A DNA stretch of 64,000 nt from Mactromeris polynyma (lineage: Eukaryota > Mollusca > Bivalvia > Venerida > Mactridae): NCBI GenBank assembly GCA_032209605.1, contig JASFXZ010000014.1:18867231-18931230 (forward strand), written 5' to 3'. The number at the start of each line of letters is the position of its first letter. The first letter of the stretch is position 1. Both the position numbers and the translations under genes were made by a program. This document shows, piece after piece, positions 1 to 20,453 of this stretch. Below the pieces are notes generated by a model, which was not told the origin of the DNA, did no database searches, and worked only from the letters and a program-made list of their open reading frames with translations.

Positions 1-8171
<8,171 letters not shown>

Positions 8172-9899
8172 CTGCAGTGTACAGACTGACTTGTTGTCTT
8201 GCAATAGTCTTCTATATGTGACATCGTTTTAGTTATGATCCATGCAGACTTCACTTACTGTCTTCATCTATATTGATTAATTTACATTTTATGAAGAGGG
8301 TATCTTGAACACAAGATGGATGATAAGATGGTTTTGTTCTGTACGGTGAATTTCCTCACACCTTCCCTCACTGCAAGTTCGGTGAGAATTGAAGTGTTAA
8401 CACCAGTGTGGTATGTGCGTCTCATCTGTTTACCCAGATCTTCCTGTACGTCGGATGAGAGCAGTGAAGTTTACTGAGAGACGTGGAATCTTCATGAGTT
8501 GTTACTAGAGTTGGAGAAGCTGACGTGTTTATGTGCAACACCAATATGAAATTGTAATGCTATGTCTGTTATAGTGAGTGTTAACTTCTGTTGAACTTAT
8601 AAATGATAACATTTAATATAAGCCAAATATCTTTCATTTAAAAGAGCTTTATTTTACTTCGAGTAACCCCAGATGACTCAGCAATTTAGGGCCGCCTTGG
8701 TCCTACTGTTTTATTCCTATTCAAAATTCACATTGCGTTATGTTGGAACTTTTTGAGGCTAGAAGTTTGATTGGTCTCTGCCTCCACATAGAATTGCAAT
8801 GAAATGAAATTTGATTGTTTCAAATAAGCGCATCAAAATATTTTCTCACCAGACCTGAGCATTATAGTACCCTTTTCACTGCGATACTTTGCCTTTATTA
8901 TTTTTGTGTACTATGCATAAGAATATTTTGTATTGTTATGTAAAGTTATTTGGTACTTGTTTTTTTTTCTAAGATATTATTGTACATATTTATCAGAATA
9001 TATTATGCCTTCAGATTTTGCATTTATATTATTTTTATATGCAATATTGGCTCATTTAGAGATATAATTTGCTTCTAAAATAGAAATAAAATAAAAAGTA
9101 TGGACAGTATTTCATGATTGATATTTTGTGTTTATTACTGAAATCCATTGACTTATATTTGAATTGAATTTGTTCAGATATGTTATTGTAGTTTGTAGAG
9201 TATTTGTTTTGCCATGTACATGTGTATATGTTATTTAAGTAAAAGTATCATTTCTAAATTCATAATTTATAGGGCACTTGTGAGAATTTTTAAATGTCAT
9301 TTGTGTAAAAATATGTCACTTCAATGAATAGTTCACATGCTTATTACCAAATGAACTGAATTTGACCTGTATTGTATTGACTAGTTGACATTAAGTCTAT
9401 GATATACACACTATGAGACAATGAAGTACTAAATGTCTCGTTTTTCAGAATAGAAAGAAATGTGCTTTGTCATGCTTGGTTCTTGCGGGGAAATATCAGA
9501 TAGTATTGACTGATATACTGATGCACTTATTGCAATATCAGAAGTCACGTGTGTATTCCTATGAAACCTAGGTGTTACTGTAAACTGAAAATGTTTGTGC
9601 TGTATAAATTTTGTAAAGTACGGAAACTGGCTATTTTACGTTTTGAGGTTACAGAAGGTATTGCGTAATTGGTCATACTAAAAATGGATCCGAATGGCAG
9701 TTTTACATTTAACAGGATAAAACTTGTAAATATTGAACATTTTTTCTTTGAAACGCACTATTTTATCTTTTAGTCATTCTTGATATTGTTGTCAAAAATT
9801 GTTCTATTAAATTTTACATTTGTCTGTTAACATTGTATCAATCAAGGGTAAATAAATATACTATGATGTAAGTAAACCATTATTTCATTGTTTCATATA
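8172..9899 (+). other. Probable 3' UTR of CaMKK
   Basis: No gene is seen in this AT-rich stretch after the CaMKK stop. Candidate polyadenylation signals AATAAA occur at 9085-9090 and 9851-9856. Their spacing from the stop would give UTRs of about 0.9 or 1.7 kb. Which one is used cannot be read from the sequence. Confidence 0.5.
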
Positions 9900-10054
9900 C
9901 ATTAGAACCTCGTTCATTAGAATTAATAGGGTCCGAAATTTCTTTTTGAATAATACATAGTTTTGAATAGCACATTTCAATTTGTCGTGCCTAAGGAGAT
10001 ACAACGGGACCTGATATTCAGATAGAAGGTTGTCGAATAAACGAGGTCTGACTG
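9900..10054. mobile_element. pogo/Tc1-type MITE, 155 bp
   Basis: Imperfect inverted ends (CATTAGAACCTCGTTCATTA against inverted CAGTCAGACCTCGTTTATT) are flanked by TA on both sides. The interior carries the GGTCC ... GGGACC pairing also seen in the fragment at 2085-2202. Confidence 0.75.
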
Positions 10055-10364
10055 TACATTATGCTTTTTCACAATCTATAGAAGTGTTAACAGCAGAACA
10101 AGCATCTTGTCTAGATATCCATAGTGTATTTACAAACAACATACTGTGTTGCTTTTTTCTGACATTTTTGCTGCTTTGTTTATGACGTACAATTGATATT
10201 ATAACTTATACAAACTGATGAACAATATTCTCATATTTCATATAAAATTTAAGTCTTGTGTGTCATGTTGACCTCAGGAAACATGTATATATGTTCAGCT
10301 TTAGGTGGGTTGGTTCCCGCATGCTCCTAGCTAAACTTATGCATTTATGAATTATGTGTTTGAT

Positions 10365-10681
10365 CATGGACATTTAAACCATGGAGTCGAAACAGGCTGA
10401 TATCGGTGAAGCGATAAGAAAATTCTTATGTTGTACATATGATGATTTCGGCTGTTCAAAATGTCAACTTCTCTCGATTTACGAAATAAGATGGGGGACA
10501 TCGCAAATTTTTTACTGCCAATCAGAACACCTTGGTCATTATTACAGATAAATTTTGTAGAATTGTACTAGGTGTTCAGATCGTTTGATCTCGGAAGAAG
10601 ATCTCACCTCTCGCTAGAGTTCAAACAAGTCTAAATACATATACTAGCCTGTTTCGAATCCATGGTTTATATGTCTGTGGT
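10365..10681. mobile_element. MITE with about 40-bp terminal inverted repeats
   Basis: The left end contains AAACCATGGAGTCGAAACAG. The right end contains CTGTTTCGAATCCATGGTTT in inverted orientation, and the match extends through GGACATTTAAACC against GGTTTATATGTC. The element is about 317 bp and non-coding. Confidence 0.7.
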
Positions 10682-13054
10682 TTGATGCAAGATGACTCCT
10701 ACGCGGTGTCTGTAAAAAAGCATTGAAAGTAGTGTTGTGCAAACACAAATTCTGTGAAATAGTTATGAAATATTGGGTATAAATTTATGAATTTTTTTAC
10801 ACAAAAATGTAATACTGTTGCACTCAGAGTACAGGAGATTGTCACAAGTTCTTTCCCTTTATCCCTTTTAGAGTTTTCTATAGTACAAATTACTTTATAT
10901 TGTCAATGATTTATGCAGAGGTATCATGAATTTAAATTTAGCTTTTTTATTGATTTCTTGTTTTTTTCATGAATCCTATCTTGTTGTACTTGTATATTTG
11001 TTTTAATGTTTTATTTGTTCATATTTGTGTTTGTATCCAATGTGAAGTAAACAGAGTTTCTATTTTTGCACTTTTTAAAAAAATATAAATAATGTATATA
11101 AATTATTTTTGTTGTTAATGATCATATTTTGTGGAATTTGTATTGTAAAATCTCTCTCCACATTAGGCACTTCAGAGTGTGAAATCTGAGCCCCTTTTAT
11201 AAACATAATAAGACTGAAACTCAGACCTTAAAATCGTAAATGTTCTTTTTACTCCTATGTTTTTATAATAATGTAGATATTTAAAAACAATGGCAAAAGT
11301 GTGCAGAGGGTAACAACATGTATTCAATAGACGATATTCCATTCCCTTCCAATTTGATGAGAACAAATGCTAGTAAATATAAATTTGCACAAAAATTAAG
11401 TCTAAGTTTTTGACTTAAAGTGTTTGTGAAAAAGGCCCCTCGTCCCAGAATCACAAAACATCTCAAATTGAGATATTTGAGGATTATGTTTCCCACAGTC
11501 TCATCATGGAATGCTGATATGTCTAAATCTACTTTTTACATCAGCCTTTTTGATTGGCTTTCCATTCCATGACTCCAAATGAAAGTTGTTGAAAATTGAG
11601 ATGTTTTGTGGGATTGGAGCGAGGAACCATTAGTGTCATGTTGTCACTATGCATTTCATTATATATACTCAGTACATTTAAAAACGGGTGATTTTTTACC
11701 ATCAATACTTCATTAAATTTCATTTTTTTACTATTGAAACTCATTTTATGAAAATACTTGTCAATTGTCATGGACTTAAGCATTAAATTTCATTTTTTTA
11801 CTATTGAAACTCATTTTATGAAAATACTTGTCAATTGTCATGGACTTAAGCATACATGTTGCGTATACATCCAATAATTTTGTGTCAAGTTCTTTTCTTG
11901 TATTCTAAAAGTCATTAAATGAAAATTTAGAAAGCCCACATTATGCATTATTAAATGTTCTGAGTATACAACATATGTTGACTGTTTAGGTTGAAGTTAT
12001 ACTACTGGTAAGGATTTCGTCTATCATACGATAGTTGCTACTTTAATTTAAAACAAATACCTTTTGAAACATGTGTACTATTGAAAAGCAGATATTTTGT
12101 CTTTATTTATTAATAATAGTTTATATTTTAAAAGGAAAGACAGTCTAGTCACTAGATATGTTACAATTTCAATGTACATTATGTCATTTGAAGGATGTGA
12201 TGTTGTTTCTGAATATTGTGTGATAACCATGCTTTTCTTTCTTAGTCATTGCAATTTTAAGAGCAGTCTGCAATAATTTTAAAAGTGATTTTGAATGGTA
12301 ATATATCTTCAATATGAGTGTTTCTCACTCCTTGTACCTGATATACAACATACAATTGTAGAAGGGTTAGATCAATATACTGGTTGTAATTCTGACAGTA
12401 TTTTTTACTTTTGTTAGTTAGATTGTTTATTTGGTCTGTAACACAGACATGGGAGGGTATTTCATACAATTACTGCATTGTAGATTCCACTTGTCAAAAT
12501 GTTCTTTTGTCTTGTAGCATTACTTACCAAATAATTTTATACTAAGACTATTTAAACTTAATTTCTTGTCTGACTGCGACCCACTATGTAACATTAGCTG
12601 AGACTGTCAACAGACAAGGTCTATATAAGGTCTGTTACGGATGTAGGACAATATGTGTGTTTAGTCATTTTGATGCTTAGATTTATATATACAAAACAAT
12701 TAATGTATCATCCAATTTTCATTAACTTAACTTCATTAACTACTATAATATCACATTGCATAGTGTGCATTTAACATTACTTGTATTCAAAAAGTTTTAG
12801 CACAAAAATACATTGGCAATAAAATTGATTGACACACAAGTAACAAACTGTCCTGCTTTTGCATAATTCTTTTTCCAAGTACATTCATCAACAAAAAAGT
12901 CCATGTGGCCAGGCTGCAGTCTTTCAAAGTATTTCTTTTCAAGATTTTTCTAAAAGATTTCATGTCAAATATGTATCAAGAAAATTACATAACGAATAGT
13001 CAAGTCATTACATGTAATAGCATTGCCAATGAAACAACATTTAGCTTACAGTCC
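10682..13054. other. Intergenic AT-rich DNA, no gene seen
   Basis: Open frames here are short and resemble nothing I know. The only structures I can support are the partial hairpin arm at 10832-10860 and the 70-bp tandem duplication at 11711-11850. Confidence 0.5.
11711..11850. repeat. 70-bp perfect tandem duplication
   Basis: The 70 bases at 11711-11780 (starting CATTAAATTTCATTTTTTTA, ending GTCATGGACTTAAG) repeat without a mismatch at 11781-11850. Exact identity in non-coding DNA suggests a very recent event or an assembly artefact. Confidence 0.95.
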
Positions 13055-13368
13055 AGGCCTTAGTTTCTCAAAAATACTTAAGCGCATGCTTAAGTAAATT
13101 CTTAGCAGTATGCTTGAGCATGTTATTGTGCTTAGCAGATCATTGGTAAAACACAGTGTACAGACATACTAAGTAATCATTTGCACTTAGTTAAGCGAAA
13201 TAACAAGCTTATCCCTCAATCCATTATATATCAACTCTTTAAAGTGACTTGATAAACAGGCCATTTTTCATTAAATGAACTTAAGGAACATACTCAAGTA
13301 TGATACTAAGCAAATTACCATACTTGGTATATTAATAGACTCAAGTATTTTTTTGTGAAATCGGGGCC
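13055..13368. mobile_element. MITE-like inverted repeat element, about 314 bp
   Basis: GGCCTTAGTTTCTCAAAAAT at the left corresponds to the inverted right end (ATTTTTTTGTGAAATCGGGGCC). Repeats of CTTAAG, GCTTAAGTA and CTCAAGTAT in both orientations fill the interior. It has no coding capacity. Confidence 0.5.
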
Positions 13369-15016
13369 AGCTATTTATAGTTTGGCTATTTGTTCTATAA
13401 TCACAGGGTGTGAATTTGAAAAATATAAATTTTGAGACACATTTCAATTGAAATATTTCGTGAAATTGTGGAGAGAGTCCTGTATCTAAGCTCATTTTTT
13501 GTTCTAACATAATACAAAAGTTCATTTTAATTTAGAAGACTTTTTTACCAGACATGCATTTATTACTGGAATACCGACTTGGGCCTAAACATCAAAAGAA
13601 ATCATTTCCCACCGTATTTTGGTATATATTTTTTGGATTAATTGTTCATTGAAAAACATAAGTATATATATTTATGCACTTTTTATGTATATCACTTGTA
13701 TGTAAATAAGTATTCTACATGTTTTATCATACCCGAGGCCTAACGTTGTAATTGTTTGTGTTTTCCTGATACAGTTATCTTTTTCATTTCTCTAATTGTT
13801 ATTCAAACTTCATCACAGATTTTATACAATATTCCCACTTAAATATTGTGAACTAATTAGATTTTATATTGGCACAAATTTATATTATCAAACTGATGTT
13901 AACACTTGTATTGCAATCATGACAAGATTTGGTATATGTGTAATTATCTCCCTTTGCTTGGGTGGGTATAGGATTGACAGTGTGTTGCTGTATAGTATAG
14001 GCTGTCAAGCGGTCTTTATTTTTTTAACTATTTCTTTAATTTCCTTTTATTTTATTTCTTCCTACTTTTTCCTTCATTTTGGTCCAAAATTCCTGAAATT
14101 TCCTACTTTTTGGGTTCAAATTGTGTACTTCACAGTGACCTTAGTTAAAAATGGTAGTACATTTGTAGGATATTTTCAATTTTGGAGTGCATAGAAGACT
14201 GGAATCATCTTGATGAGACTGTACAGACTGGGAGGTGCAGACTACATGTGGACCTGTGGCTGTTTACTTATTGATCATGCCAAGGTGAAAGATGTATAAG
14301 AGTCAAAAGACCTGTCTATGCAGTCTCGTCAAGATGTATTCTAGTTAGAAATTTATGTCTGTAGTAATGCCAAGTTCTGCACAAAGGTATGTAAAAACTC
14401 CTACTTTATTAGTACAAATTCCTTATTTTTCCTACTTTCTCCTACTTTTTGGTAAATTGTATTCCTTCTTTTCTCCTTCTATTTGAAAGAAGTTCACTTG
14501 ACAGCCTGTGTATATAAATTGTATGTATACTAAACGATGGGGTGAACACCAAAATGCTTTACTCTACTTCTTAGTTTATATGCAGATGGAATAATTTCAC
14601 CCCTCGATTATATCACTGCCAAGATAATATCTGTCTGTGACAACAGTTGTCTAATCCATACAGAGACGAGCGCTGTGGATAATGTGGTTTTTGAGATAAT
14701 GCGGTTGTCTCCCCTTATTAAGAAAATGCAGATTTAAATAGGCACATTTTTTCACAAGGTGATGTAATGCATGTGTAACATGTTTTTAATATTTAATTGT
14801 TATACATGTTTTTATTTTTGTTTTGATGTTTCAATTGTTATATTATGATATTTATTTTTTTTCAATATTTTATTAACTTTGCTTGTTTTTTCTATATATT
14901 GGTCGCACTGTGTATATTTCTATCTAATACATTTCCATAGAAATGAAATAAACAACCAATTTTAATGAAAGTGTAGTCTTCCATGTAATTCAAATTCTCA
15001 TCTAGATGTTTGTATA
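13369..15016. other. Intergenic DNA, no gene seen
   Basis: AT-rich, with T-rich tracts. An open frame at 13796-14194 encodes a low-complexity hydrophobic peptide rich in F, I, Y and S. It has no motif I recognise and I do not call it a gene. Confidence 0.45.
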
Positions 15017-15180
15017 CAGTAAAACCTCACTTAAAGACTACCTCAATAATAAGACCACCTCAAAATTAAGAACACAATTTTGCAAGTCCATTTTCACTTT
15101 TTTACTCTCAATATTAAGACCACCTCAATAAGAAGACCAGTTTTCAAGGGTCGCAAAGGTGGACTTATTGAGTTTTGCTG
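15017..15180. mobile_element. Tc1/mariner-type MITE, 164 bp
   Basis: CAGTAAAACCTCACTTAAAG at the left pairs with the inverted right end (TTGAGTTTTGCTG). TA flanks both sides. The interior has repeated AAGACCACCTCAATA motifs, shared with copies at 43118-43276, 44352-44528 and 60231-60317. Confidence 0.85.
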
Positions 15181-17361
15181 TATACTACCACTTATGTAAT
15201 GTATACTTTCCCAGCGACAGTATATATCCACCACCTCTTATTTACATGGGAATTTATTTAGCAATGCCACCTTGAAACATTGAAGGTTAAGCTTTGTTGT
15301 ACAACATAAAAGAATGCCGATATGTTACGATTGCTGGTCACGCCAGACTCGAAATGGATTTCGGTGAATTCACCGAAATTCAGTCGATAATCGAGAGGTT
15401 AACCAATCCGCGTCAAGGTTACACTCGTTGTTCGGTTGAAGAGAAGTTGGTTTAGTAGTTCAAGTAATATTTGATTGGTTTACACAACGCTGATATCCAA
15501 ATAGCAAAGCCATGTTAGTACGGCTGCGGCAAAAAAGTATTAAGATATAGCGTATGCGCACATTGTCCGTGATGATGTTGAAACATTCAACAAGAACTTT
15601 CTGATTGACGGGTATAACAAACCACGGACCTATGATACCGGTATATAGGTCTGTGAACAAACTATCGAATTGTATACGGAAATATTCAAATAAATCACCT
15701 TAATGAAAATCGACTGTAACGCAAAACTAACAATTTTGGAATACAATGCGGTACTGATGAGGTAGTAAAATGAACTGACGTCTAGATTCATAATTACTGT
15801 CTGGAATCCTAACGCCAATAGGAAATAACGTTGTCTGCCTCTCTGGTGCCACACATAAAGGACATTCAGAACCATCACCAATCAGCGGTGTAGCGAGTTC
15901 AGACTACTCAAGTTTCAAGTTACCGCCCCGGGAACTTTATATCACGTTCAGATTTCTGGGAGATAGGATTACATAGATTTTGAGTTACCTTTTGGGGTAA
16001 CTTGAAGGTGATTTCAAGCTACCCCCCCAACGATTTCAGAATACTTCCTTCATCAGTCCCTGTTTATGTCTATTTGTATGCATTTTCAATGCATTAATTG
16101 AAATTAACAACGACAAAGATATTAATAATAATGTTAATCATCAAAACAACAACACGATAACAACATCAGCAGCACGAACGGCAACGGCAGCAGCAACATC
16201 AACAACCATAACAATAGTTTAATTAAATAACCTGTTATTGATTTTTTTTAATTTTGAAACAAACTCTAAATGTTGTATATTACATAAATTTAACGACTTA
16301 TCATGATTTCAAATAAATGAAAATTCTCATAAGCTCATTCAGCGAGGGGGTACTCTAGGCTGTCCGGGGGTAATATGAAATCGGTATCAGATTAAGGGAA
16401 GGTAACTTGAATGGGGCGGTTGCTCGAACTCTTTACATCGGTCACTAAGTTTAGTCATGTCGAGAATAGGAAATAATTACTTCACTGTATATTTTTGTAT
16501 TTGAATTCAGTCCAGTTACGACCCTGAGTCAACTACATTTCCACTAAATGCTAGGCTTATCTTCAAGTCTTTATTGCGTTAGGAATGAACGAAAACAAAC
16601 ATTTTTTGTATAGATTATTAAATATTGACATTCAATATTTACAAAACCATTGAATGGAAAATATTGGCTACAATTGGTGTAATAATAAAAAAGAACGGTG
16701 TAGGTTAAAGTATGCGCCAGTCAACGGCTATATATATAATTCATTTTTCAGTACAACAATAGCAAGTATTCGAATTAGAAATCCTCCCGTGTTTAAAGTT
16801 AAATTACGTACTTAGAGAATAAAGCAAACGTAGTTGGTATTATACCAAATTGAGTGCGTTCGATCAATATGTTAACAATTTATCGCGTGTGAAGAATTAA
16901 GGTAGGTAGGATATCTTCCAGCGTTTGTTCACGATACACGTGCAACAATGACTGTTTTATTTAAAGTGGAAACGCAACATTGCAAGTAGTACTCGACATG
17001 AAAGAAAATGGCCGAAAGCTTTTCATTACCTGTTTGCAGTTAAGTTTAGTTTTGGACTTGTAGTAAGATCGATAGGATTGAATGGTGACGTCAAATAACT
17101 TCAGCTGACGTCACAGCTTCAAAATGATTGGCCCCGCCTCCTTCATCTTTTCCTAGGGCTTTAACATGACGAAAGGTAAATAATATATAAAATACGACAA
17201 TTACTTGTTTCAGTCTGAAAATTGAATTGAAACGTACCAATAATGTAAAAGTATTACAAATCTACACAACACTAGAAGCACTGACTATGACTATTTAACA
17301 AAACGCACGGATCTCAATTCTTCGTGTATATCCTTGCATCTTTTAGCTCACCTTAGTCTAA
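15181..17361. other. Intergenic DNA with a possible foldback remnant
   Basis: I see no gene. GAGTTC and CAAGTTACCGCCCC near 15895-15935 recur inverted near 16393-16430 (GGTAACTTGAATGGGGCGG ... GAACTC), so a palindromic element of about 540 bp may lie here. A short palindrome TTTCGGTGAATTCACCGAAA sits at 15358-15377. Confidence 0.4.
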
Positions 17362-17837
17362 TAGCCTCCTCACACATAGGCGAATCCATTAAACGCAGCC
17401 TGGCGAATTGGGTAAATTTGTCAATTCTGGCGAATTTTGACCGAAACTGTTTGAAAATTTGTTACATAATTTGAAATATAACGAAAGGTAAACGTAGGGG
17501 AACTATAAGTTGCGAATGATTTACGAAGTGTGACGAACGGTTACTGTTATTCGCTAAAATGCGTTGGGTCGCGCAAACAATCTTTGTTCTTTCCGTTAGC
17601 GATTAGGAACGCAAACATGCGAACCGAAGCGCAACTTTGCGCATGCTTCCGAAGCCGTCCGAAGCTTTCCGAAAGGGTATTTCCGCATACGGCCGTTACC
17701 GGACGCTATACAACACTGGCTAAAACCAGGTGGGGTCAATTTGAGTTCTAACTTTCTTCGACTCTACACCACGTCGTATTGCTGTTTGACTGCTGTTTGA
17801 TTTTCAACTTTTTGAAGTTGTGTAAGTGCAAAGGTAT

Positions 17838-18458
17838 GCCAAGGGGAAGAGGAAACACATCTAGAGCGAGAGCGAGAAAGGCTGCTGTAGAGCCAGAGAG
17901 CCAGCGAAACCCGAGGAACCAGAGGTGCAGTCTGATGAGCAGACTGGTCATCCAGAGGAGAAAATATCCAATAGTCCTCCCGGGAACTTTTTTCCAATAT
18001 TGTATTGTATGTAAGGGTTATATGTTTTGAGGTGTAGGTTCTAGTTTTTTGTGGTCTTTATTTGTCATGGTTATATGTCAGAATTGAAGTGTAGGTTCTT
18101 GTATTTCGTAGCCCAGTAATGGCACCTATTTTTGTCACGTTATAAAAGTCATGTTTAAGGAAAAGGATTTACAGTAAATGTTTGTCACTGTCTTGGTGTA
18201 TGCACAGTAAAATTGTTCCCAACTATTTGTTGACCGTTATTGATATTTGTTTTGTACATTTCTATGTTCAGTGCCGGTGATATACAGTCTGAGGTCCCAA
18301 TGTCCCCAAGATCCCCAGCCCAAGCATCTGAGAAGTTTGAGGGCCTCGAACCTGACAGTGAACATGGGGAAAAGACTCTGACAGTGATGAAGACCGAGTA
18401 CCTCCGTCCCAGGCCCATGCGATATCTTCCGATTCACAGTCTTGCCAAATTTATGTGA
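17838..18458 (+). pseudogene. Possible remnant of the second Harbinger ORF
   Basis: A start at 17838 gives a basic stretch (MPRGRGNTSRARARKAAVEP). An alternate frame then reads acidic and Pro-rich (KPEEPEVQSDEQTGHPEEK). Near 18290-18400 a frame reads SEVPMSPRSPAQASEKFEG and another DSDSDEDRVPPSQ. Harbinger elements encode a Myb-like accessory protein besides the transposase. I see no intact Myb domain, and the reading frame is broken, so this is only a suggestion from position and composition. Confidence 0.3.
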
Positions 18459-19184
18459 ACTTATAATCACCACCCAGGTCACACCACACGAACTTGCAGT
18501 CTGAGTCGACAATGGCCAGTAAGATGATGCTGAAGAAACCCTTATAATTATAATATAAGGAACCAGAGCTGGCAGGCTTTCTGATGACTATGCGTTTGCC
18601 ATCAATGGCAGCAACACAATTAGGAAAGTTCCACTTCTTGAGGTAACCATCAGCCAGTTGTTTCCATTCTTCAGGTGTGGAGGGGGCTGTCATAACCTCA
18701 TCAACATATTCCTCACATATAGCATGACATACTTCTCTGACCACTACATAGAGGGTATTCTCAGCGACCCGCCAGGAGTACTGCATGTCTGAGTATTTGG
18801 CACCAGAAACCAGGTGGCGTAGAGTGGCAGCTAACTTGAGGCCTGGATCCAAGGGCTCCCTGTATCAGGTATGTTGTTTCCAGAGGCGATGACGGACCCT
18901 CTCGAATATTTCATCATACATATTTCAGTTGGCATGCAGAGGAATTTCTTGACGGTTCTAGGATCTTCTCTTCTGAGCTCAACCATGAGCTGATCATAGA
19001 TGCCAAATTGGCGCCGTCTCTCGGGATGCAGCCATGGTCTTCTCCAGATGCGACGTGCTCTGGCTCCTCTTCTCACCCTTAATCGGCCTCTGATGAACTG
19101 GTGGATGTTAAGTTGTTGCTGGAAGACTTCTTGGTGGGCCATAGCAGCCACATACTGCAACCTCAGGCGTTGTATATCTTCCAT
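18451..19184 (-). pseudogene. HARBI1-like transposase remnant
   Basis: The reading begins MEDIQRLRLQYVAAM at 19184 and continues through ERRRQFGIYDQLMVELRRED and MPTE. The frame shifts near 18925 and crosses a TGA at 18865-18867. It resumes at DPGLKLAATLRHLVSGAKYS and runs to GYLKKWNFPNCVAAIDGKRI and LLAIVDSDCKFVWCDLGG. The order matches PIF/Harbinger DDE transposases. AIDGKRI holds the first catalytic Asp and AIVDSDCKF is near the second. The frame then stops at 18451, and the part with the third acidic residue is missing or unrecognisable. No active enzyme can come from this copy. Confidence 0.85.
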
Positions 19185-19833
19185 TTTGACGAAGGAATAA
19201 CTAATAATCTTGATATTTAGCCTCCTCCTTTTATATATGAAACTCAAAACTACTCAAAAAATTTAGATGCGTTATAATTCGCGTGGATTCGTATGTCGTA
19301 GTTACCCTTCGTAATGATTCGTATGCAAGCATATGCCGTTCGTTTTCTGAACGTCAACCAATCGTTACAATTCGCTTTCATTCGTCATGAAATTTCGGAT
19401 TCAATTAGCTACAATACGTAATTATTTGCTACATTTCGTACAAGTTCGCAAACTATCGCAAAGATTCGTCATGGGATCGTCCTCGATCGCTTGATATGCA
19501 AATTAGCTGATCACGACCTGATAACTTGCGACCTCTAACGCCAGTTGACGAACGCTGTGCGAAGACTTTCCGATTGGTTAACGTATTGAAACGAATTGTA
19601 ACGAATGATAGACGAAACTTTTAATCGCCACAAATTTTTCAACATGCTCAAAATGTTCCGACGAACAAGACTAATCGCAACGGACGCAAAAGCTCACAAA
19701 CGCATCCACACGAACACCACCAACGATGTACAACGTACATATACTAATGGGAACGAATTTTACTCAAGTCCTATTCGCCAGTACACGCAAGTTGACGTCG
19801 GGGGGTTTTCGCCTATGTGTGAGGAGGCCTTAA

Positions 19834-20453
19834 AGGAACAAATCACACACATTACTCAGGAATGAAACTTGCCTGGTATCAACTAAAACAATCGTGTGGT
19901 TTCCATGACAACTAATTTGTAAAAACTTCAAAGTATAAAATGAAATCGCGTATCAGTATTTTTGGTTGAAAGTTATCTGAAGACTTAAACATGTACATGT
20001 ACATTAATATCCCTATAGAATACTTTAACGAACAGGCCGTCTAAATTAATTTCGCTTAAATTATAATTGGGGTTTCTGACTGTGACAAATGTTTGCGAAC
20101 AGTAAAGATTTTATCAGTATAACTTCAGGTGAGCGATATAGGGTCATCATGGTCCCCATGTATCAATAATTGTTAGATTCAGTTTACCATTTTCAACAAC
20201 TCTGCATTAGTTATTTCAAGGCGATCAATGAACATAATCAGTGTTCCTGCATTAACATAGAGACGTATAATTATTGTGAACTTAACATTCTATTATATAC
20301 CCGTCTATCAGATAAGGTCAGACTACCTTAACACGGCTATCGTTTTAAACGCGATTAATACTTTCAATATATTTACATATTTACTGCGCGTACAAGAGAT
20401 TAGCGTGCATTCTAGGGCGTGTTATACTTGTTACTTGTCCAAAAACATAAACT
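19834..20453. other. Upstream region of the small membrane protein gene
   Basis: No gene is seen. TATA-like stretches occur near 20288 (ATTATATAC) and 20366. I cannot decide which, if either, is the promoter of the downstream gene. Confidence 0.35.

Larger units (their letters stand above)
17362..19830. mobile_element. PIF/Harbinger DNA transposon, decayed, 2.47 kb
   Basis: The ends carry inverted repeats with the core GCCTCCTCACACATAGGC, extending a few bases further inward. TAA at 17359-17361 and at 19831-19833 gives the 3-bp target duplication expected of PIF/Harbinger. The interior has a decayed HARBI1-like transposase on the minus strand (18451-19184) and an acidic, possibly ORF2-derived region on the plus strand. 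The subterminal regions (about 17380-17700 and 19260-19620) are crowded with CGAA/TTCG motifs, which could be transposase-binding repeats. The element is non-autonomous as it stands. Confidence 0.85.

Noticed and set aside
13796..14194. 132-codon open frame as a membrane protein gene
   Set aside because: It is low-complexity, hydrophobic through T-richness, with no signal, no splice context and no recognisable motif.
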